Assembly: GCA_964459445.1 (NCBI GenBank)
Contig: CAYWMP010000114.1
Coordinates: forward strand, 1-19,241
Direction of reading: 5' to 3'
Source: CAYWMP01 sp964459445
GTDB taxonomy: Bacteria > Desulfobacterota > DSM-4660 > Desulfatiglandales > HGW-15
DNA: 19,241 nt
Shown here: positions 1 through 7,454 of the stretch, one piece after another
How the letters are laid out: every line of letters begins with the position of its first letter
Position numbering within the stretch: the first letter of the stretch is position 1
Position numbers and translations under genes: made by a program
Notes under the pieces: generated by a model
The model's input: the letters and a program-made list of their open reading frames with translations, nothing else
The model's database searches: none
What the model was told of the DNA's origin: nothing

Positions 1-57
1 AACAATAAGCAACGTGATTCAAAGTTGAAGCGAATTTCAAATATGTTTGGCTAGAGT

Positions 58-1377
58 TTAAACGTCTTTTCCCAAAAGAGCTGACAGCAGCGACACGGCG
101 TAAAGCGGCAAATTACATATTTTCCCGTCCTTTTTGAAGTTCAGTAGATTTGTCCGCACAAGTTGTGCCGGTTTGAACTGCAAATCATAGGACTTCAAGC
201 TTTTACTCTTTGGATTAATGCCGGCTTTCACCTCTAATGGATATATCCGGTCTGCGAATTCACAGAGAAAGTCAAGCTCTGCCTTCCCGCCTCTGCTCCG
301 CCAGTAGTAAAGGGGTTGTTGGAAATGCGAAACGAGCTGTTGAGCAACATAATTCTCCACAAAAGCACCCTCATATTCATTGAAAAGACGCTCTCCCAGC
401 GCCAGCATTTCAACAGGTGAACTGGCTATGGCCCCCAGTAATCCGATATCCAGTGCATATACTTTGAAACAACTGGTGTCCGCATAATGCTTGAGAGGAT
501 GTTTCGGGCTTTGAGAAGCAAAGGTCCGATGGATGAGACCGGCATCTTCAAGCCAGGTCAATGCCCTCTCATATGCCCGCGCCCGTGCACTTTTTCTGAT
601 AGCGGAAAAAATGAACTTTTTATTTTCCTTTGCCAGATGCCTTGGTATAGAATCCCAAATTTGGGTAAGTTTGGGTACATCAGATGATGGGGCATGCTTG
701 GCAAAATCCAGAACATAAGATTTTATAATTTCTTTTTGAATCTCTCTGATCTCACCACCATTGGCTATTTCCGTAAAGCGCTTGACAGCTTCCGGCATAC
801 CGCCAACAAAATAATAACGGCGAAGCAGATCGATTAAATGTAAATGAAACGCTTCGTTCAAAGGTACAAATGCGTCGAGCGTTTCAAGCAGTTTCCTGTA
901 TCTGGATTCCCCAAGGGCGGTAAGGAATTCCATAAAGGTCATGGGATACAGTTGGAGAAAATTTACCTTTCCAACCGGAAAAGATCCGGGGCCGGACATT
1001 TTCACGCCAAGAAGAGAACCTGCAGCTGCGATGTGAACATCACTCCTTTGTTCCGCGAAATACTTCAATGAATTCAGCGCACGATTTGACACCTGAATTT
1101 CGTCAAATATGACCAGATCAGACCTGGGACGGATTTCTTGATTCAAATAGACGGCGAACTCTGCGAGTATTCTTTCTGGATTCAGATCCCGTTGGAAAAA
1201 ACGGTAGAGACTGGGATCTTCTTCAAAGTTGCAGTATAAGGCGTTGGCGTATTCATTCCGGCCGAATTCCTTCAGGATGAATGTTTTTCCTGTTTGCCGG
1301 GTACCTTGTAAAAGGAGTGGCTTCCGCCTGGGTGACGATTTCCATGTCAACAAATTCTCATATATATCTCTTTTCAT
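58..1377 (-). CDS. AAA-family ATPase with C-terminal DUF4143 domain
   Basis: This 439-residue protein has the layout of the common AAA_14 plus DUF4143 family, whose cellular role is unsettled. Seen in the sequence: a Walker A motif (GTRQTGKT, residues 25-32), a Walker B-like LVIFDEIQ near residue 90, and a C-terminal part beginning around EYEGAFVENYV. That part contains ELDFL and PLEVKAG, the nuclease-like ExK signature seen in many DUF4143 domains. The family usually starts with MKRDIYE, so I chose the ATG at 1377. An in-frame ATG at 1395 would add six residues, and neither start has a clear ribosome binding site. It faces left, divergent from the transfer genes. The full length and intact motifs suggest a functional gene. 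Proteins of this type are frequent cargo of mobile elements; their substrate is unknown. Confidence 0.85.
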   Translation of the reverse strand: MKRDIYENLLTWKSSPRRKPLLLQGTRQTGKTFILKEFGRNEYANALYCNFEEDPSLYRFFQRDLNPERILAEFAVYLNQEIRPRSDLVIFDEIQVSNRALNSLKYFAEQRSDVHIAAAGSLLGVKMSGPGSFPVGKVNFLQLYPMTFMEFLTALGESRYRKLLETLDAFVPLNEAFHLHLIDLLRRYYFVGGMPEAVKRFTEIANGGEIREIQKEIIKSYVLDFAKHAPSSDVPKLTQIWDSIPRHLAKENKKFIFSAIRKSARARAYERALTWLEDAGLIHRTFASQSPKHPLKHYADTSCFKVYALDIGLLGAIASSPVEMLALGERLFNEYEGAFVENYVAQQLVSHFQQPLYYWRSRGGKAELDFLCEFADRIYPLEVKAGINPKSKSLKSYDLQFKPAQLVRTNLLNFKKDGKICNLPLYAVSLLSALLGKDV

Positions 1378-1448
1378 GGTATGACAATTTGCCATGAATA
1401 GAAGCAGTCGTCAAGACTATTCGGCTTGTTTTTGTGCGTTAAATCACA

Positions 1449-1892
1449 TTATTTGGATGAAAAATGTGCGCTTACGCACAAATACCGCCTGATAACATAT
1501 CCGGAAAATCTCTGATTGGGTTCAATGCCTTTTTCCCTGATATAGTCTTTAAGTCTGCCAGCGAGCCTCTGTGGGATGAAGATGAATTCCTGCTCCCTGC
1601 CACTCTTGGGATCTCTAAGGGTCCGTCTCCGGTCATGGATATCTGAGGGAGTGAGCTTGAGCACCTCACCGATCCTCATTCCGCCCCTTGCCATCAGTTC
1701 GAGCATTAACCGGTTTCTTGGCTTTGCTGTTCTGAAGATAACCTCATCAACAGTTTCTTTTTCGATAATGTTCCAATGATACGACGGTTTGGCCCTGAAG
1801 AGTTTTTTCAACATGGGGGTGTTGCAGGGATTCCGGAAGTCCTGATCTAGGTTATTTTTAATGAAGTTGAAAAATGCCAATAAATGGAAATA
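1449..1892 (-). pseudogene. Tyrosine recombinase (phage/ICE-type integrase), internal fragment
   Basis: This is the integrase half of the chimeric frame. It keeps the end of the core-binding region (FFNFIKNN), the helix with the catalytic arginine (MARGGMRIGEVL), and the strand region with the lysine (DPKSGRE). It is cut before the box II HxxR and the nucleophilic tyrosine, so it cannot recombine DNA. The remembered family is the XerC/D-like integrases of about 300 aa common in deltaproteobacterial elements. It may be the remains of the enzyme that inserted the element ending at the tRNA-Pro scar near 7339-7382, but nothing in the sequence proves that link. Confidence 0.75.
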
Positions 1893-2123
1893 ACGAGTTC
1901 GTTTGGTTTGCCGTTTTCTACCCTCTGCTCTCCTTTCAAGGGTCAGGCGATGGGCCTGCTTCGGACGATAGCCCTTTTGGCCCCGGTTTCTACTCAACTC
2001 GCGACTCACTTTGGACTTGTGAACTCCAATTTCAGCAGCAATGGAGGTTTGTGAAAAACCTGCTTTAATAAATGCGTAAATTTGATATCTTTTATCCTGA
2101 GTTAACTGCGTGTATGAACCCAT
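1449..2123 (-). pseudogene. Chimeric ORF: IS30 transposase N-terminus joined to integrase fragment
   Basis: One open frame of 224 codons joins two unrelated proteins. Residues 1-77 are the start of an IS30-family transposase: a helix-turn-helix (SQTSIAAEIGVHKSKVSREL, about 24-43) followed by a basic stretch. Residues about 78-224 are a central piece of a tyrosine recombinase, with the first catalytic arginine in RGGMRIGEVL and a following lysine in RDPKSGREQE. The DDE core of the transposase and the recombinase's HxxR and tyrosine are absent. Near residue 202 the recombinase frame appears shifted: another frame continues as IFRICYQAV, which is what integrases of this type have there, before it too breaks down. 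The fusion is best read as a deletion or insertion scar. Expression of the chimera is possible, because the IS30 start and ribosome binding site are retained. Confidence 0.8.
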
Positions 2124-2222
2124 AAGCGCTCCTTTTACTTGGTCGTTTAAGGATGCTTATCATACCGCAGTTAGCTCACATCCTTAAACTCCAAGTTGCG
2201 TTGCACTTATGGGTTGAATTCG
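1893..2222 (-). mobile_element. IS30-family element, left-end remnant
   Basis: This contains the first 77 codons of an IS30-type transposase (start at 2123) plus its non-coding leader out to about 2222. The rest of the transposase and the opposite end are missing. The ribosome binding site AAAGGAG lies a few bases before the ATG. The exact outer boundary is uncertain, since no matching second end or target duplication is visible in the window. Confidence 0.65.
2117..2215 (-). promoter_or_regulatory. Fold-back inverted repeat over the transposase ribosome binding site
   Basis: The segments 2117-2155 and 2179-2215 are imperfect inverted copies. Each arm reads AACCCATAAG(C/T)GC, then a short mismatched stretch, then ACTTGG and GTTTAAGGATG. 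In an RNA covering both arms, the inner arm containing the transposase ATG (2121-2123) and its AAAGGAG would pair with the outer arm. IS10 and IS50 are known to use such structures to block transposase translation from transcripts that enter from outside. That role here is inferred from position. Confidence 0.55.
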
Positions 2223-2224
2223 CG

Positions 2225-2246
2225 TATTATGATACCAGTCATAATA
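2225..2246. repeat. Perfect 8-bp inverted repeat upstream of the relaxase remnant
   Basis: TATTATGA (2225-2232) and TCATAATA (2239-2246) form a perfect inverted repeat around a 6-base spacer, just outside the IS30 end and before the truncated relaxase frame. It could be an operator or a leftover element end. Nothing visible decides its role. Confidence 0.3.
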
Positions 2247-2326
2247 GAATAAATGCCTCTCAAGCTCAAAGATTTGGCAAGTAGTTTTCAACGATCTTAA
2301 AAGAAACGAGCTTCGTTATTGAATTA

Positions 2327-4306
2327 TTGAAGGACGTCCCCATCCCCCTCGAGCCCACCCAGAAAGTGGGCTATGCAAAAAACTACCTTGGAGACCGGGA
2401 CCACACGGAGTTGAACACCGTTCAGGAAAACCTTGAGATAGTCAGAAGAAACGGCGAACGCATTATCGAGAATCCCATAATTGCGCTGGAGGCCATTTCA
2501 TACCATAAAGCCGTTTTTACTAAAGAAGACATCTGGAAACTCGCCAATACCCACAGTGCAGATGCCGAACAATTCAACAAAGTATGCGAAGCCATCGAAG
2601 GCAGCCCTGAGCTCATAAACCTTGGCAAAAATGATAATGAAAAGTATCGCTTCACCACCAAAGCAACCCTTGAATTGGAAAGACAAATGCTCGATGACGC
2701 CGCAATTATGGCGGGTGAAAAACGGCATCGGGTAAATGAGCGATCCCTTAAGCAGGCCGAAGCCACTCGCACACTCACGGATGAGCAAATATCCGCATTA
2801 AATCATGTCGTAAACAGCGGGGATGTAACGGCGGTCATAGGTCATGCAGGGACCGGCAAATCCTACACCCTTGGCGCAGTGAGGGAGGCCTATGAATCAG
2901 CCGGTTACAGGATCAGGGGTATGGCCCTTAGCGGGATCGCGGCGGAGGCCCTGGAGCGTGAATCCGGCATCCGGTCCAAGACCATCCACAGCACCTTATG
3001 GGAGATAGAAAAGGGATACGTGAACCTCACTGAAAAAGATGTCTTGATCCTTGATGAGGCCGGAATGATCGGTACCCGCCAGATGCAAAAGATCATTTCT
3101 TACGCGAAGGGCGCAAAAGCCAAGGTCGTGCTTGTGGGCGATCACTATCAGCTTCAACCCATAGAGGCGTGCGGCGCTTTCAGGGGCATCCTTGAAAGGA
3201 TAGGGTATCAAAACCTTGAAGACATCATGCGGCAAAGACTGCCCTGGATGAAGGAGGCATCAAGGGACTTTGCCACCGGCAACATTTATCTCGGTATCGA
3301 CCGTTATTATAAAAACCAGAGGATTCGAACATATGAGTCATTCAACCAGGCCAGGGAGCACCTCGTCTATGCCTGGAAGAATTATCAAAGGAGCCTTGTA
3401 GCCTCAGGCAAGGAGGAAACTTCCATCATCCTTGCCTACAGAAATAAAGATGTAAAAAAGCTCAATCAAATGGCGCCTGCGGCCAAAAAGGAAGCCGGTC
3501 ATCTGGGAGAAAAGGAGCATGAGTTTAAGACCGCCCGGGGGAAAAGGCAATTCAGTGAAGGCGACCGGGTCCTATTTCTCAGAAACGAAAGATCCCTGGG
3601 TGTGAAGAACGGGTCTTTGGGCACCATTGAGAAGATCTCGAGGTCGGGCGTTCAGGTCCGGCTTGATACGGGTGAAAGGATCGCCTTTGATCCGCATCTC
3701 TACAAACACTTCGACTTAGGCTATGCGGCCACGGTCCATAAGACCCAAGGGGTGACCGTTGACAGGGCCTTTGTATTGGCCACCAGGCACTTTGACCGGC
3801 ACACCGCATATGTGGCCATGACGCGTCACCGCCACGACCTTCACGTCTATTTTTCCAAGGACCATGAAGGCTTCAAAGACCTTGCCCGTATGAAGCAGGT
3901 CATGAGCAAGGACCGCCCCAAGGATTTGGTTATTGACTACGCCAAGGCACGAGGCATCGAGCCAGAAAAGATCCACCCGGCAACGCCGCTGACACAGGCA
4001 GAAAGAGAATATATCGACCGAATGGATGCTCAGGGTTTTCATGTTAAGCTTGTCACAAAGGGGAGCGCCAAGGGTCTCTATGTAGGTAAGGAAACAGTGG
4101 ATGGTGTTGTTTATGCGAGACTGGAATATGGAAACACCCGCTACCTCATTCCTCACCGTCAGGCATTTGACCGGCATTTCATGAAGGCTGTTGAGTTTGA
4201 CGGCCATGCCTTCAATCCCTCAAACCAGCTTCAGAAAGAAATAAGGGCAATGAAACTCCATGAACGCTCCCGCTCCATTGAATTCAACAAGGACCTGGCA
4301 AGGTGA
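2327..4306 (+). CDS. traA: TraA-type relaxase-helicase, lacking the N-terminal relaxase domain
   Basis: This 659-residue protein matches the helicase part of TraA-like conjugative relaxases (MobQ type), which normally nick oriT with an N-terminal domain and unwind the strand with a C-terminal SF1 helicase. Seen: the linker segment typical of these proteins (RNGERIIENP, then ...AISYHKAVFT and SPELINLG), Walker A GHAGTGKS (172-179), ILDEA Walker B (241-245), the GDHYQLQP motif (271-278), and the late helicase motifs VHKTQG (470-475) and TAYVAMTRHRH (493-503). About 250-300 residues containing the catalytic tyrosine and histidine triad are missing. The given start is TTG with no good ribosome binding site; the frame is open only back to a TAG at 2282. 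It is therefore probably a 5'-truncated gene cut near the IS30 remnant rather than a complete short protein. Confidence 0.85.
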   Translation: MKDVPIPLEPTQKVGYAKNYLGDRDHTELNTVQENLEIVRRNGERIIENPIIALEAISYHKAVFTKEDIWKLANTHSADAEQFNKVCEAIEGSPELINLGKNDNEKYRFTTKATLELERQMLDDAAIMAGEKRHRVNERSLKQAEATRTLTDEQISALNHVVNSGDVTAVIGHAGTGKSYTLGAVREAYESAGYRIRGMALSGIAAEALERESGIRSKTIHSTLWEIEKGYVNLTEKDVLILDEAGMIGTRQMQKIISYAKGAKAKVVLVGDHYQLQPIEACGAFRGILERIGYQNLEDIMRQRLPWMKEASRDFATGNIYLGIDRYYKNQRIRTYESFNQAREHLVYAWKNYQRSLVASGKEETSIILAYRNKDVKKLNQMAPAAKKEAGHLGEKEHEFKTARGKRQFSEGDRVLFLRNERSLGVKNGSLGTIEKISRSGVQVRLDTGERIAFDPHLYKHFDLGYAATVHKTQGVTVDRAFVLATRHFDRHTAYVAMTRHRHDLHVYFSKDHEGFKDLARMKQVMSKDRPKDLVIDYAKARGIEPEKIHPATPLTQAEREYIDRMDAQGFHVKLVTKGSAKGLYVGKETVDGVVYARLEYGNTRYLIPHRQAFDRHFMKAVEFDGHAFNPSNQLQKEIRAMKLHERSRSIEFNKDLAR

Positions 4307-4342
4307 TATCGTCCCTGATAAAAGAAAGAACAAGGTCGGAGC

Positions 4343-4546
4343 ATGGAAGGAAAAAACTTGCCGAAAACCTCCAAGGGCTATGCCACGAAAGAGCTCCTGT
4401 CCATGTGGCGCCAGCTAGTGGCCGGGACGCTTCCGGAGGATACGCCCAGGGAAAAGATGATCGCCATGGACGACTTTCTGAGGGAATTCCGTCTGGGATT
4501 GTTCAGCACCCACCTGCCGCATACCAAGCCTGTGCGTGACGATTAG
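4343..4546 (+). CDS. Small acidic hypothetical protein downstream of traA
   Basis: This 67-residue protein starts 37 bases after the relaxase stop. I do not recognise a family. Of the two overlapping frames here, this one has third codon positions that are mostly G or C, as in the traA gene, and a plausible folded composition (MWRQLVAGTLPEDTP, FLREFRLGL). The competing frame starting at 4303 has an irregular, shadow-like composition and was rejected. An AAGG about 8 bases before the ATG could serve as ribosome binding site. It probably belonged to the traA transcription unit. Confidence 0.5.
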   Translation: MEGKNLPKTSKGYATKELLSMWRQLVAGTLPEDTPREKMIAMDDFLREFRLGLFSTHLPHTKPVRDD

Positions 4547-4635
4547 ATTTTTCCCTATCTCCTGGTGCACCAAAAATAGTAGTTACTTGAACCCACGCTC
4601 CAATACCCCTATAAATGCTGAGGGTATTGAATTAG

Positions 4636-5034
4636 ATCATCAAGTGGAAGAATTGGCGTACCGTCTCGGAAGAGGACATAAGCTATAGCGCAAAGGAGTT
4701 GAGGAATGAACTAATACCTGTTCTGCGCGCCGAAGATTTGAATAATGTTCTTGAATCCGAAAGGTGGGCTTCGCGCCTCGTTGAAGAATGCCGCAAAGCT
4801 GTTTCAGTATTACTACCGTTAACTCAGGGAGAGCGTGAATTTCTTGATCGAATTCTGGATAATGGAGAAATTGAGCCTTTATTGATTACGAACGATGAAG
4901 AGATGGGGAACAAGATACGCAATCATCCTGGGCTGCAATGGAAGGCTTTGAATATGAAAAAGTTCATTCTTCAAGCGACAAATGGCTTGACTAAATTATG
5001 CACTTTGTTCTTTTGTGCAAGTTTAACAATATAA
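4636..5034 (+). pseudogene. AbiEii-type nucleotidyltransferase, C-terminal remnant
   Basis: The open frame from 4636 encodes KWKNWRTVSEEDI, later LPLTQGEREFLDRIL, then EIEPLLITND and LQWKALN. This is the pattern I know from the C-terminal end of AbiEii/AbiGii-family nucleotidyltransferases, the toxin half of type IV toxin-antitoxin pairs (usually about 280-300 aa). Only about the last 110 residues are recognisable. The nucleotidyltransferase core with its GG and DxD motifs is absent, and homology stops at WKALN (about 4953), after which the frame runs into unrelated sequence. An internal TTG at 4699 could start a short peptide, but I regard this as a dead gene. Confidence 0.6.
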
Positions 5035-5086
5035 GCAACAGCATTTAGGGCGCATCGAGATCGCATACTTGTCTAAATATATATAC

Positions 5087-5115
5087 TTGACAATTCATGC
5101 AAGTTATTGTATTTA
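5087..5115 (+). promoter_or_regulatory. Possible promoter of the AbiEi-like operon
   Basis: A perfect TTGACA (5087-5092) is followed after 17 bases by a weak -10-like TATTTA (5110-5115). If used, transcription would start close to the ATG at 5124, giving a leaderless or nearly leaderless mRNA. That fits the absence of any ribosome binding site before the ATGs at 5097 and 5124. The -10 match is poor, so this is tentative. Confidence 0.3.
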
Positions 5116-6179
5116 GTCAAACCATGGGCAATTTGACCGAAAAACAAGCCAAATCAAATATACCCTCTATCCTTGCCGGCTTTATGGAAGTGCCTGAAGA
5201 CAGAGTGATTATTTCTGAATTAAGGGAAAAGGCTGGTCCGGACTTATTGATCAAGACCGATGGCTACCAATTTCTTGTAGAATACAAAGGTACCGGCGCT
5301 AGGGCACAGCTAAATTTGGCGTTGCTGCAGTTTGAAGAAAACAGGAAGGCTTTTCAAAAGGATGCCATTCCTTTGATTGCAGTTCCCTACATGGGTGAAT
5401 CCGGGCGCAGTTTTTGCGATGAGCACAAGCTATCCTGGTTTGATCTATCGGGGAATGCCCATATCAAAGCACAGGGGCTCCTTATCCATGTGGAAGGACG
5501 ACCAAATCGATTCAAGCGGGTTGGTAGACCCTCCAATGTATTTGCACCAAAGAGTTCCCGGATCACTCGAAAACTACTCATCGAACCGGAGAGGAGTTTC
5601 AATCAGCGGGAATTGTCGAAAGAAACGGGCTTAGACGAAGGCCATACCAGCAGAATTGTTCGCCGGCTTGAAGAGATCGGGTTGATCGTGCGTGATGATC
5701 AAAGTTCACTAAAACCTTCTGATCCAAATCAACTTCTGGATGCATGGCATGAGGTCTATGATTTTACAAAGCACGAAATCATCAAAGGACATATTGCAGC
5801 CCGGTCCGGAGAAGAACTCCTCAACCGAATTGCTGGTAACTTAGCTGAGCATGAAATGGATTATGCGGCAACGGGCTTGTCCGGGGCGTGGCAGTATACC
5901 CATTTTGCCAATTTCCGTTTAGTCACTGTTTATTTACCCGATCCCCCAGACAAGATGGTTTTTGATTGGCTTCACTTTCGGGAAGATGAACGCGGCGCCA
6001 ATACCTGGTTGGTTGTTCCCAATGATGAGGGAGTCTTTCACGGAGCAGCACCCCGAGATGGCATTTGGTGCGTCCACCCTTTGCAAATTGTCCTTGATCT
6101 CAAGGGGCATCCTGAAAGAGCCTCAGAAGCAGCGTCTAGTGTGCGTCAGGAGCATTTGAAGTGGAGAGGAAATGCCTGA
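5097..6179 (+). CDS. AbiEi-like winged-helix protein with nuclease-like N-terminus
   Basis: This 360-residue protein resembles those annotated as type IV toxin-antitoxin AbiEi-family antitoxins. Residues about 20-115 show a PD-(D/E)xK-like pattern: GPD with D49, then VEYKG with E62 and K64, followed by the conserved WFDLSGNA (104-111). Residues about 165-198 form a winged helix (NQRELSKETGL, then HTSRIVRRLEEIGLI). The rest, to 360, is an AbiEi_C-like region I cannot resolve further. It overlaps the next gene by 8 bases, so the two are translationally coupled and probably act together. In AbiE systems the AbiEi protein represses its own promoter and counters the transferase toxin. The start could be the ATG at 5124 (9 residues shorter); neither has a clear ribosome binding site. 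Whether the nuclease-like residues are active is unknown. Confidence 0.75.
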   Translation: MQVIVFSQTMGNLTEKQAKSNIPSILAGFMEVPEDRVIISELREKAGPDLLIKTDGYQFLVEYKGTGARAQLNLALLQFEENRKAFQKDAIPLIAVPYMGESGRSFCDEHKLSWFDLSGNAHIKAQGLLIHVEGRPNRFKRVGRPSNVFAPKSSRITRKLLIEPERSFNQRELSKETGLDEGHTSRIVRRLEEIGLIVRDDQSSLKPSDPNQLLDAWHEVYDFTKHEIIKGHIAARSGEELLNRIAGNLAEHEMDYAATGLSGAWQYTHFANFRLVTVYLPDPPDKMVFDWLHFREDERGANTWLVVPNDEGVFHGAAPRDGIWCVHPLQIVLDLKGHPERASEAASSVRQEHLKWRGNA

Positions 6180-7026
6180 AAAACCATCCTTTGCCTCTGA
6201 ATACAGAAAGGAACAGGTAGAGCTGGTACGGCAAACCTGCCTGTATGTGGCTACAAAGCTCGGCGATCTCCTTGATAAGCTCGTTGTTGTCGGTGGCCTG
6301 GTACCTTCTCTCTTGATCCCGGAGGAATCACTTCCCCGCAGTGAAGGTGTTCATGTCGGAACCGTTGATCTTGATCTGGGTCTTTCATTGGCTCTCCTCA
6401 ATGCGCAACGATACGAGGATCTCACTCTTAGGCTTCGGAGAGCCGGTTTTGAACCGGATGTTAACGAGGCAGGGAATCCCACCTTTCAACGATGGAAAAT
6501 CATACCCTCCTCAGGCTTCAAGGTTACTATCGATTTTATGATTCCTCCAAGTCTCGAAGAAGACAAAGGAGGTGATCTACGCCACATTGAAAAAGATTTT
6601 GCTGCAGTGATAACGCCAGGGCTCCGTCTCGCCTTTCAAGATAGACACAAAGTCACTCTGAAAGGCAATACGCTTTTAGGGGAAAAGGCGAGTCGTGAAA
6701 TATGGGTATGTGGACCTGGTGCTTATGTTGTACTGAAGGCCCTGGCTTTTAATCAAAGGGGCGAGAATAAAGATGCGTATGATCTTTACTTCGTGATTCG
6801 AAACTATGGGCACAGCGTTGATGATCTCCATAAATCCCTCGAACCCTTGCTTAAGGAACCGGAAACTCGACAGGCACTCGAGATCCTCCAACGCGATTTT
6901 TTAGATCCTGATAGAATCGGGGCAACCCGCGTCGCTCAATTTTTGTACACCGCTCCAAATGAAGACCTTCAAGCGGATGTTGTCGGTTTCGTGAAGGAGC
7001 TGCTGAACCAATGCGGTATAAGCTAA
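6172..7026 (+). CDS. AbiEii/MenT-like nucleotidyltransferase (putative toxin)
   Basis: This 284-residue protein carries the signs of a DNA polymerase beta-type nucleotidyltransferase: VVVGGLVPSL (G41-G42), TVDLDLGL with D66 and D68, and a third carboxylate in KVTIDF (D119). A later KALAFNQRGENKDAYDLYFV stretch resembles the K...KDxYDLY region of the AbiEii toxin family. That family transfers nucleotides to RNA (tRNA 3' ends for MenT) and acts in the cytoplasm. The start overlaps the stop of the preceding gene (ATGCCTGA), and a GAGAGGAA lies just before it. Length and motifs suggest an intact gene. Gene order, antitoxin-like then transferase, matches AbiEi-AbiEii. The specific substrate cannot be read from the sequence. 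Confidence 0.75.
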   Translation: MPEKPSFASEYRKEQVELVRQTCLYVATKLGDLLDKLVVVGGLVPSLLIPEESLPRSEGVHVGTVDLDLGLSLALLNAQRYEDLTLRLRRAGFEPDVNEAGNPTFQRWKIIPSSGFKVTIDFMIPPSLEEDKGGDLRHIEKDFAAVITPGLRLAFQDRHKVTLKGNTLLGEKASREIWVCGPGAYVVLKALAFNQRGENKDAYDLYFVIRNYGHSVDDLHKSLEPLLKEPETRQALEILQRDFLDPDRIGATRVAQFLYTAPNEDLQADVVGFVKELLNQCGIS

Positions 7027-7338
7027 GAAACCGCAATCAAACCGTGGAGGAATGCCGCACTTGAGGCAATGAAGTTCAAATTTCTAAGAAAATCCCTTGC
7101 CGAAAGGATTTCAAAGGAATGAGGAGCTGTTTTTCTTCCCAGTTTCAGGAAGATATGATTGTTATTGAGAAGAGCTTTTTTGTACCAAATTTGTACCTTT
7201 TTGAAATGCGCGCATGGTAAGTATTTGAAATTATTCACGCCGATCACAGCATGCGCAGGGGGCATGGAAAAGAAGGGGGAAGAAAATGTGTTGCAATATT
7301 AAGAGGTTATCTTATAAGCGAAATTAATGCGCAGAAAA
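7027..7338. other. Gene-free stretch at the end of the element
   Basis: About 310 bases between the transferase gene and the tRNA scar. I see no convincing gene: an 80-codon minus-strand frame here has no ribosome binding site and no recognisable features. No clear terminator hairpin follows the operon. Confidence 0.4.
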
Positions 7339-7382
7339 TTGGGAGCAGGGTGTCGGAGGTTCAAATCCTCTCGCTCCGACCA
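7339..7382 (+). other. tRNA-Pro(UGG) 3' half, putative attachment site
   Basis: From 7339 the sequence matches the 3' half of a tRNA-Pro: loop bases TTGGGA with anticodon TGG at 7340-7342, the 3' anticodon stem GCAGG (7345-7349), variable loop, T-arm GGAGG-TTCAAAT-CCTCT (7355-7371), acceptor strand CGCTCCG (7372-7378), discriminator A and encoded CCA (7380-7382). The 5' half is missing: the bases before 7339 cannot pair with the anticodon stem, and no D-arm is present. Tyrosine integrases commonly recombine in the anticodon loop and restore the tRNA at one end, leaving such a fragment at the other. Orientation places the element to the left. Confidence 0.8.
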
Positions 7383-7409
7383 TTTTTGTAAGTGATTTTA
7401 GATATTTAG

Positions 7410-7433
7410 AAGGGCGGCAATGCCGCCCTTTTT
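7410..7433 (+). terminator. Rho-independent terminator, original tRNA-Pro terminator
   Basis: An 8-bp G+C-rich stem, AGGGCGGC (7411-7418) with GCCGCCCT (7422-7429) around loop AAT, is extended by A7410-T7430 and followed by a T-run to 7433. It lies 28 bases after the encoded CCA of the tRNA fragment. It is probably the native terminator of the tRNA gene, left behind on the chromosomal side of the scar. Confidence 0.85.
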
Positions 7434-7454
7434 ATTTGAGTAGTGAATTGGTGA

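Noticed and set aside
4303..4539. Plus-strand frame starting GTG in an overlap with the traA stop
   Set aside because: Third-position composition and residue mix are irregular, while the overlapping frame at 4343-4546 looks protein-like.
7023..7265. 80-codon minus-strand frame after the nucleotidyltransferase gene
   Set aside because: No ribosome binding site, no recognisable motif, and it faces the operon; treated as chance.
7331..7382. A complete tRNA gene
   Set aside because: Only the 3' half is present; the bases before 7339 cannot form the 5' anticodon stem, D-arm or acceptor strand.
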